From JAFGPJ01 sp964439135 (GTDB taxonomy: Bacteria > Planctomycetota > Phycisphaerae > Sedimentisphaerales > Anaerobacaceae), in the NCBI GenBank assembly GCA_964439135.1, contig CAYTNN010000075.1, positions 1 to 18,923 on the forward strand: DNA of 18,923 nucleotides. Direction: 5' to 3'. Position numbers and translations under genes: made by a program. The notes under the pieces are model-generated. The model saw only the letters and a program-made list of their open reading frames with translations, was not told where the DNA came from and did not search any database. Of this stretch, positions 14,787 through 18,923 are shown one piece after another (position 1 is the first letter of the stretch; each line of letters opens with the position of its first letter).

Positions 14787-15788
14787 ATGAGTTGTAATCT
14801 TGCGATAGCAGGAGTGACCGGCGCGGTTGGTCAGGAATTTCTAAAAATTCTCGAAGAGCGGGATTTTCCGTTCGATTCGTTGAAAATGCTTGCGAGCATT
14901 CGGTCGGCCGGCAAGAAAATCGAATTTAAGGGCAAGACTTACATCGTTGAAGAATTGACGAAGAAAAGTTTCACCCGGGTTGATATCGCTTTATTCAGTG
15001 CCGGGGCGTCTCGCAGCAAAGAATTTGCCCCGCCTGCGGTCGAGGCCGGTGCGGTTGTTGTGGATAACTCTTCGGCCTATCGAATGGATCCGGAAGTTCC
15101 GCTGGTAATCCCGGAAATTAATCCGCAGGCAATCGCGGCCAATAAGGGTATCATTGCGAATCCTAACTGCTCGACAATTATCGGGATTGTGCCGGTCTGG
15201 CCGCTGCATAAGGCAAATCCTGTCAAACGGATGGTTATCAGCACTTATCAAGCCGCCAGCGGGGCGGGTCAGTCGGCAATGCTGGAGTTGGAGGAGCAGA
15301 CGCGAGAGATTCTGGCCGGGAAAGAGCCGACCTGCAAGGCGTTCCCGTATCAGATTGCATTCAACGCCTTCAGCCATAATTCTGATCTTGCGCCGAACGG
15401 GTATAATCTGGAAGAGATCAAAATGGTCAACGAGACCAGAAAGATCTTCGACTGTCCCGAGATTGCGGTGACCTGTACGTGCATTCGTATTCCCGTTTTC
15501 CGAGCTCACTGCGAGAGCATTAACCTGGAGTTTACCGATCCGATTACGCCGGACCAGGTAAGAGACCTTTTGGGCACCGCTATGGGCGTATCGGTATTGG
15601 ACGACCGCGAGCATAACCGCTTCCCGATGCCGATTGACGCTTCCGGCAAAGATGATATTCTGGTCGGGCGGATCCGCCAGGATGAATCAATCCCTGAGAA
15701 CCGAGGCATAAATATCTGGGTGGCCGGTGACCAGTTGCGAAAAGGTGCGGCTCTTAACGCTGTTCAAATCGCTGAAAAATTGCTTTAG
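14787..15788 (+). CDS. asd: Aspartate-semialdehyde dehydrogenase
   Basis: Asd reduces aspartyl phosphate to aspartate semialdehyde with NADPH, the branch point towards diaminopimelate/lysine, threonine and methionine. The 333-aa protein shows the NADP loop GVTGAVGQEF (9-18), SAGASRSKEFAP (71-82), VVDNSSAYRM (91-100) and the catalytic cysteine in ANPNCSTI (Cys128). Gln155 (YQAASGAG), Arg234 and His241 (RIPVFRAHCESI) complete the active site. The ATG at 14787 is chosen over an in-frame ATG at 14724 because GGGAG lies 9 bases before it and the N-terminus then begins directly at the nucleotide-binding strand. Diaminopimelate links it to the peptidoglycan genes in this window only through metabolism. 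An inverted-repeat element follows 3 bp after its stop. Confidence 0.97.
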   Translation: MSCNLAIAGVTGAVGQEFLKILEERDFPFDSLKMLASIRSAGKKIEFKGKTYIVEELTKKSFTRVDIALFSAGASRSKEFAPPAVEAGAVVVDNSSAYRMDPEVPLVIPEINPQAIAANKGIIANPNCSTIIGIVPVWPLHKANPVKRMVISTYQAASGAGQSAMLELEEQTREILAGKEPTCKAFPYQIAFNAFSHNSDLAPNGYNLEEIKMVNETRKIFDCPEIAVTCTCIRIPVFRAHCESINLEFTDPITPDQVRDLLGTAMGVSVLDDREHNRFPMPIDASGKDDILVGRIRQDESIPENRGINIWVAGDQLRKGAALNAVQIAEKLL

Positions 15789-15791
15789 AAT

Positions 15792-15827
15792 AGAACCCAG
15801 AAGTCAGTAGCCATGAGTCAGAATGAG
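15792..15827 (+). repeat. Left inverted end of the element
   Basis: This is the left 36-bp end; it contains the ATG (15823) of the small truncated frame. Confidence 0.6.
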
Positions 15828-15930
15828 GCAAGCGGCGAGGCACTTTCAAGATTTAATCGTCTGGCAAAAAGCCCATAAGTTTGTCCTTGCTGTTTATAAC
15901 CGTACCATTAAGAAATCGAACACTGGATAA
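15823..15930 (+). pseudogene. Truncated four-helix-bundle (23S rRNA IVS-encoded) protein remnant
   Basis: This 35-codon frame reads MRQAARHFQDLIVWQKAHKF and then VLAVYNRTIKKSNTG. FxDLxVWQKAHxxVLxVY is the hallmark N-terminal helix of the four-helix-bundle proteins encoded by 23S rRNA intervening sequences and by related genes (some serve as accessory proteins in diversity-generating retroelements). Full-length members are about 115-125 aa, so roughly three quarters is missing. The TAA at 15928-15930 directly abuts the right inverted end of the element. No ribosome binding site is evident. I judge it a non-functional remnant, or the minimal core of a repeat, rather than a working gene. Confidence 0.7.
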
Positions 15931-15966
15931 ATCATTCTGAATTCTGGATTCTGACTCCTGTATTCT
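15931..15966 (+). repeat. Right inverted end of the element
   Basis: This is the right 36-bp end; it starts on the base after the TAA of the truncated frame. Confidence 0.6.
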
Positions 15967-15973
15967 TGAGAAA

Positions 15974-16714
15974 ATGTCTATTCGCAAGATAAAACTCACC
16001 GTGCAGTACGATGGCAGCCGGTACTCCGGCTGGCAAATACAACCGGGCAAGAGAACCATCCAGGGTGAGCTTGTCGAGGCCCTTTCGAATCTCGTCGGAG
16101 TCAGAACTCACGTCCACGGCGCCAGCCGGACCGATGCCGGCGTCAGCGCCCTGGGGCAGGTTGCCCTGTTCGAGATCGAATCGCCTATACCCACGAAGAA
16201 CTTTGCCGATGCGATCAACGACCGGCTCCCTCGCGAAATAGTGGTGACGTCCGCCGAAGAAGTACCGAATGGGTTCGACTTGTTCGGCGGTGTTAAGAAT
16301 AAGCTCTACCGTTATACGATTTACACGGGTCGAAACCGGCCCGTGCTCCGGCTGAATCAGTGCTGGCACTTATCGAAGACACTTAACGTCCCGGCGATGA
16401 ACAGGGCAGCTCAACTGCTCGTTGGAACAAAGGATTTCAAATCCTTTGCCTCCGCGGCAGACCGGCGGGAAAGTTCCGTCCGGACAATTTTCCGCTGTGA
16501 CGTCACGGCCGAGGACAAGTGGATATATGTTAATGTCGAAGGCGACGGTTTCCTGTATAATATGGTCAGAAATATCGTCGGCACTCTTGTCGAAGTCGGT
16601 TTAGGCAGATGGAAGCCCGAAAAAATGAATCAAATACTCGAAGCCAAAAACCGAACCACAGCCGGCCGGCTCGCCCCGCCGCAGGGATTGTGCCTGATGT
16701 GGATTCAATATTAA
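15974..16714 (+). CDS. truA: tRNA pseudouridine(38-40) synthase TruA
   Basis: TruA converts uridines 38-40 in the anticodon arm of many tRNAs to pseudouridine. The 246-aa protein has the expected pieces: the N-terminal strand and loop YDGSRYSGWQ (12-21), the catalytic motif HGASRTDAGVSALGQVA with Asp54, KNKLYRYTI, the tRNA-contact region around KDFKSFASA, and the C-terminal GDGFLYNMVRNIVGTLVEVG and TTAGRLAPPQGLCL. The ATG at 15974 gives a standard N-terminus; the ribosome binding site is weak (TTGAGA directly upstream) because the inverted-repeat element ends 7 bp before the start. This placement could mean that the element affects translation of truA, which is inference. Confidence 0.97.
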   Translation: MSIRKIKLTVQYDGSRYSGWQIQPGKRTIQGELVEALSNLVGVRTHVHGASRTDAGVSALGQVALFEIESPIPTKNFADAINDRLPREIVVTSAEEVPNGFDLFGGVKNKLYRYTIYTGRNRPVLRLNQCWHLSKTLNVPAMNRAAQLLVGTKDFKSFASAADRRESSVRTIFRCDVTAEDKWIYVNVEGDGFLYNMVRNIVGTLVEVGLGRWKPEKMNQILEAKNRTTAGRLAPPQGLCLMWIQY

Positions 16715-16739
16715 GAACCATATCGGAGGTTAAAAAGAA

Positions 16740-17216
16740 ATGATTCTCGGATGTATCTTTTCATTTATGAAGCCCGAATATATTTTTACTACCATCACAA
16801 TAATAATTGGCCTTTTCGTCGCATTCACTGCTTACAACCAATATCGATTAAGCAAGGAGAAATTCAAGCTTGATATGTTCGATAAACGTTATGGTGTTTA
16901 TAAGAATACTCTGGATTTTCTCATAAAAATTAGAGATACCAGGAAGATAGAAATGGAGGACATCTTTGAGTTCAAAGCGGGCACTCAAGATTCTGTATTT
17001 CTTTTCAAAGAGGATATTCCGGATTATCTTAAAAATATTAACAAAAAGGCATTTGAACTTTTGGGAATTCATGAGAGTTTAGATGGTGTTCCAAAAGGTG
17101 AAGAACGTTCGAAGATGTGTAGGAAGCAAACTGATCTCTCCCATTGGCTCACTAGTCAGTTGCCCGAATTAAAAAATAAGTTTGCTCCTTATTTGAAGTT
17201 CAAAACGTGGAAATAA
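16740..17216 (+). CDS. Small membrane-anchored protein of unknown function
   Basis: The 158-aa protein has one N-terminal membrane segment (about residues 14-32, YIFTTITIIIGLFVAFTAY) followed by a charged, probably helical cytoplasmic domain that opens QYRLSKEKFKLDMFDKRYGVY. I do not recognise a function; proteins with this membrane anchor plus a helical FDKRxxVY-type region occur scattered in bacterial accessory regions. GGAGG 10 bases before the ATG supports the start; an internal ATG at 16767 would trim nine residues. The gene is markedly AT-richer than truA and the glycosyltransferase gene on each side, which suggests recent arrival. It lies 25 bp after truA. Confidence 0.8.
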   Translation: MILGCIFSFMKPEYIFTTITIIIGLFVAFTAYNQYRLSKEKFKLDMFDKRYGVYKNTLDFLIKIRDTRKIEMEDIFEFKAGTQDSVFLFKEDIPDYLKNINKKAFELLGIHESLDGVPKGEERSKMCRKQTDLSHWLTSQLPELKNKFAPYLKFKTWK

Positions 17217-17217
17217 T

Positions 17218-17254
17218 TTATAAATCTTTGTGAACTCTGCGTTCTCTGTGTAAA
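17218..17254 (+). repeat. Possible dispersed repeat directly before the glycosyltransferase gene
   Basis: The stretch CTTTGTGAACTCTGCG followed by TTCTCTGTGT has the form of a short intergenic repeat (alternating CTCTG/TGTG blocks) that I recall from other genomes. It fills the 44-bp gap before the ATG at 17261 and leaves no room for a ribosome binding site. No second copy is visible in the window. Confidence 0.3.
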
Positions 17255-17260
17255 CAGAAA

Positions 17261-18430
17261 ATGAAAATCGTCCACATAATAACAAGATTGATTTTAGGTG
17301 GTGCGCAGGAGAATACACTTATCACGTGTAAAGTCCTGGCGCAGCGGGGGCATGATGTCACTCTGGTGACCGGGCCGGCGCTGGGGCCGGAGGGTGAGCT
17401 TTTCAACCAGGCACAGGGGCAGGGCTACAAAGTTGTGGTTATCGACAGGCTTCGCCGCCCAATCAATCCTTTTAACGATGCGGTCAGCTACTTCCAGATA
17501 AAGAAGCTGCTTCGGCAGTTGCAGCCGGATATCGTTCATACTCATTCCGCCAAGGCGGGGATATTGGGCCGGTTCGCGGGATATAAACTCAAAACTCAAA
17601 ATTCAAAAGTTAAAATTGTCCATACGATACACGGACTTGCTTTTCATCCATATCAGAGCGGAGCTTTGAATAAGTTTTATATCGCCGTAGAGAAGTCGGC
17701 CGCCAAGAGGACGGATTTTTTTATCAGTGTCGCCGATGCCATGACGGCCCAATCGACCGCGGTGGGGATAGGCAGGCCCGAACAGTACGTCACGGCGTAT
17801 TCTGCCATTGACGAGGATGATTTCCTGGAGCCTATTTCACAGGAGCGAAGAAAAGATTTTCGCCGAAAGTACGGAATCGCTGAAGATGCGGTTGTGCTTG
17901 TCACCGTTGCCCGGCTGTTTATGCTCAAGGGGCATGAATATATTATTGAGTCTGCTAAAGAGCTTTCGAAGCGGTTCGATAATTGCGTCTGGCTCTTCGT
18001 TGGTGACGGTAATCTTTCAGAGCATTACAAACAGCAGGCCCGCGAGTTGGGATTGGCCGATAGGATCAAATTCACGGGACTTTTGCCGCCGAGCCAAATC
18101 CCGCTTGCCATACAATCATCGGACATGCTTGTCCACTGCTCGCTCAGAGAAGGTCTCGCACGGACGCTGCCGCAGGCGATGCTGTGCGGCAGGCCGGTCA
18201 TCTCCTTTGATGTGGATGGCGCTAGAGAAGTGGTGAATGAAAAAACCGGGCGGCTCATCGAGCCGAAGAATGTCGAGCAATTAATCAGAGCCTGTGCCGA
18301 GTTGATAGAAGATGCGGATTTGAGAAAAAAGCTTGGCCAGCAGGGCAGGGAATCGGTAAAAAAGAAGTTCGCCCCGGATACGATGGTCGATACCATCGAA
18401 GCGGTCTATGAAAAACTGCTACGGGAGTGA
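17261..18430 (+). CDS. GT4-family (GT-B fold) glycosyltransferase
   Basis: The 389-aa protein begins MKIVHIITRLILGGAQENTL, the donor-site and membrane-near loop typical of GT4 enzymes. It continues with the N-terminal domain motifs PDIVHTHSAKAGILGRFAG (89-107) and VHTIHGLAFHP (120-130), and a C-terminal domain with TVARLFMLKGHEYII (215-229) and LFVGDG (245-250). The nucleotide-sugar motif is SLREGLARTLPQAMLCGRPVIS (294-315), where the second Glu of E-x7-E is Gln305. Such enzymes transfer sugars to lipid or polysaccharide precursors in the cytoplasm or at the membrane; the substrates are unknown. Residues 109-118 come from an A-rich heptamer repeat inserted in frame. No ribosome binding site is visible because a repeat-like sequence abuts the start. 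Confidence 0.93.
   Translation: MKIVHIITRLILGGAQENTLITCKVLAQRGHDVTLVTGPALGPEGELFNQAQGQGYKVVVIDRLRRPINPFNDAVSYFQIKKLLRQLQPDIVHTHSAKAGILGRFAGYKLKTQNSKVKIVHTIHGLAFHPYQSGALNKFYIAVEKSAAKRTDFFISVADAMTAQSTAVGIGRPEQYVTAYSAIDEDDFLEPISQERRKDFRRKYGIAEDAVVLVTVARLFMLKGHEYIIESAKELSKRFDNCVWLFVGDGNLSEHYKQQARELGLADRIKFTGLLPPSQIPLAIQSSDMLVHCSLREGLARTLPQAMLCGRPVISFDVDGAREVVNEKTGRLIEPKNVEQLIRACAELIEDADLRKKLGQQGRESVKKKFAPDTMVDTIEAVYEKLLRE
17585..17618 (+). repeat. Degenerate heptamer repeat inside the glycosyltransferase gene
   Basis: Five units follow each other: AAACTCA, AAACTCA, AAATTCA, AAAGTTA and AAATTG. The tract is A-rich in an otherwise GC-balanced gene and encodes KLKTQNSKVKI without breaking the frame. 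It lies in a surface loop between the first helix region and the VHTIHG strand. Confidence 0.6.
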
Positions 18431-18438
18431 GTAGCAAA

Positions 18439-18493
18439 GATTGCCCGGGAGAAAGCAGGGAATTACCTGCACACTGCTGCCCCGGAAGCGATC
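18439..18493 (+). other. Predicted 55-nt structured RNA upstream of the YjbQ-family gene
   Basis: A basal stem GATTGC (18439-18444) with GCGATC (18488-18493) stacks on CCGGG (18445-18449) with CCCGG (18481-18485), with a 2-nt AA bulge on the 3' side. An asymmetric internal loop leads to an apical stem GCAGG (18455-18459) with CCTGC (18466-18470) and a GAATTA loop. It lies 8 bp after the glycosyltransferase stop and 43 bp before the next start. No T-run follows, so it is not a plain terminator. It does not match the thiamine riboswitch consensus as I know it. Confidence 0.5.
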
Positions 18494-18536
18494 CTGGCGC
18501 AGGATTATTCAGCAGGCAGAAGGAGAAATACGAGCT

Positions 18537-18923
18537 ATGAAAAGTTATAGAAAAGAGCTTTGGTTCAATACTTCAAGCAGGCGAGAATTTATTAATATCA
18601 CGCCGGAGGTTGAAGAGGTCTTAAGAGAAAGCGGCATCGAGGAAGGATTTTTGCTCTGTAATGCGATGCATATAACCGCCAGCGTTTTTATCAATGACGA
18701 CGAGTCGGGGCTTCATAATGATTTTGAAGTCTGGCTGGAAAAATTAGCACCGGAAAAGCCTCATTCGCAGTATCAGCACAACGGTTTCGAGGACAACGCC
18801 GACGCCCACCTCAAGCGCAGCGTCATGGGCAGAGAGGTGGTTGCGGCCGTAACCGGCGGCAAACTCGATTTCGGCCCATGGGAGCAGATATTTTACGGCG
18901 AATTCGACGGCAAAAGAAAAAAA
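18537..18923 (+). CDS. YjbQ (UPF0047) family protein, C-terminus cut by window edge
   Basis: The 129 codons seen match the YjbQ/UPF0047 family, also named secondary thiamine-phosphate synthase: MHITASVFINDDESGLHNDF (44-63), the conserved QHNGFEDNADAHLKRSVMGR (80-99) and AVTGGKLDFGPWEQIFYGEF followed by DG (104-125). The conserved His and Asp residues of these motifs are all present. The family is reported to have a weak thiamine-phosphate synthase activity in some members; its main role is uncertain. An AAGGAG lies 11 bases before the ATG. A 55-nt hairpin precedes it in the leader. About 10 residues at the C-terminus are probably missing because the window ends. Confidence 0.93.
   Translation, partial: MKSYRKELWFNTSSRREFINITPEVEEVLRESGIEEGFLLCNAMHITASVFINDDESGLHNDFEVWLEKLAPEKPHSQYQHNGFEDNADAHLKRSVMGREVVAAVTGGKLDFGPWEQIFYGEFDGKRKK

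Larger units (their letters stand above)
15792..15966 (+). mobile_element. Intervening-sequence-like mini element with 36-bp inverted ends
   Basis: The 36 bases at 15792-15827 match the reverse complement of 15931-15966 at 27 of 36 positions without gaps. Two near-perfect blocks stand out: CAGAAGTCAG against CAGGAGTCAG, and TCAGAATGAG against TCAGAATGAT. Between them lies a truncated reading frame for the N-terminus of a 23S rRNA intervening-sequence (four-helix-bundle) protein. The element fills nearly all of the asd-truA gap, from 3 bp after the asd stop to 7 bp before the truA ATG. In RNA the ends would form a long stem, as in intervening sequences of 23S rRNA. Calling it a mobile element is inference from the inverted ends and the encoded fragment. 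Confidence 0.55.

Noticed and set aside
17585..17618. CRISPR-like or simple array
   Set aside because: The units are 7 bp without spacers and lie inside a coding gene.
18431..18536. Thiamine (TPP) riboswitch before the YjbQ gene
   Set aside because: The expected CTGAGA and ACCTGATCTGG-type blocks are absent, although a different hairpin is present.

Overview
The window looks like a chromosomal segment of a Gram-negative bacterium of medium GC content, most likely from the Planctomycetota (class Phycisphaerae or a relative). The assignment is tentative. It rests on lipoproteins with clear lipoboxes, a linked murC-murB-ddl-ftsQ-like cluster without ftsA/ftsZ, a CsrA with a long polar tail, and intergenic repeat types that I associate from memory with such genomes. 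Most genes are housekeeping; a few accessory genes and repeats lie between them. No rRNA, tRNA, CRISPR array, integrase or transposase gene is visible.

Layout. Positions 1-1465 (minus) hold two tandem lipoprotein genes that look like paralogues, the second cut by the window edge. Positions 1651-2253 (minus) encode a zinc-ribbon/RDD membrane protein. A 63-bp palindromic repeat follows. Positions 2544-5084 (plus) form an apparent operon of ilvD (branched-chain amino acid synthesis) and two overlapping genes for YkgJ-type cysteine-cluster proteins. It meets, stop codon on stop codon, the minus-strand peptidoglycan cluster murC-murB-ddl-ftsQ (9248 down to 5081). A 440-bp spacer separates murC from a plus-strand multispan membrane protein (9689-10567). 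Next come csrA with its own predicted promoter, and a single-HKD phospholipase-D-like protein (11398-11922). A convergent accessory pair follows (13550 down to 11993): a DUF5131 (phage Gp37/Gp68) three-cysteine protein and its partner TcmP, with overlapping reading frames. On the plus strand follow a bile acid:sodium symporter family transporter, asd, truA, a small AT-rich membrane-anchored protein, a GT4 glycosyltransferase, and the start of a YjbQ-family gene.

How the genes work together. MurC, MurB and Ddl carry out successive or parallel steps of cytoplasmic peptidoglycan precursor synthesis, and the FtsQ-like protein would link wall synthesis to division. Asd feeds lysine/diaminopimelate and threonine synthesis, and IlvD feeds valine, leucine and isoleucine. 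The DUF5131/TcmP pair looks like a two-enzyme module: one partner has a radical-SAM-like cysteine cluster and the other has readable class I methyltransferase motifs.

The observations I find most unusual are these: (1) a 175-bp intergenic element between asd and truA, with 36-bp imperfect inverted ends enclosing the truncated N-terminus of a 23S-rRNA intervening-sequence (four-helix-bundle) protein; (2) the DUF5131/TcmP pair; (3) a well-formed 55-nt RNA hairpin upstream of the YjbQ gene; (4) an A-rich heptamer repeat inserted in frame in the glycosyltransferase gene.
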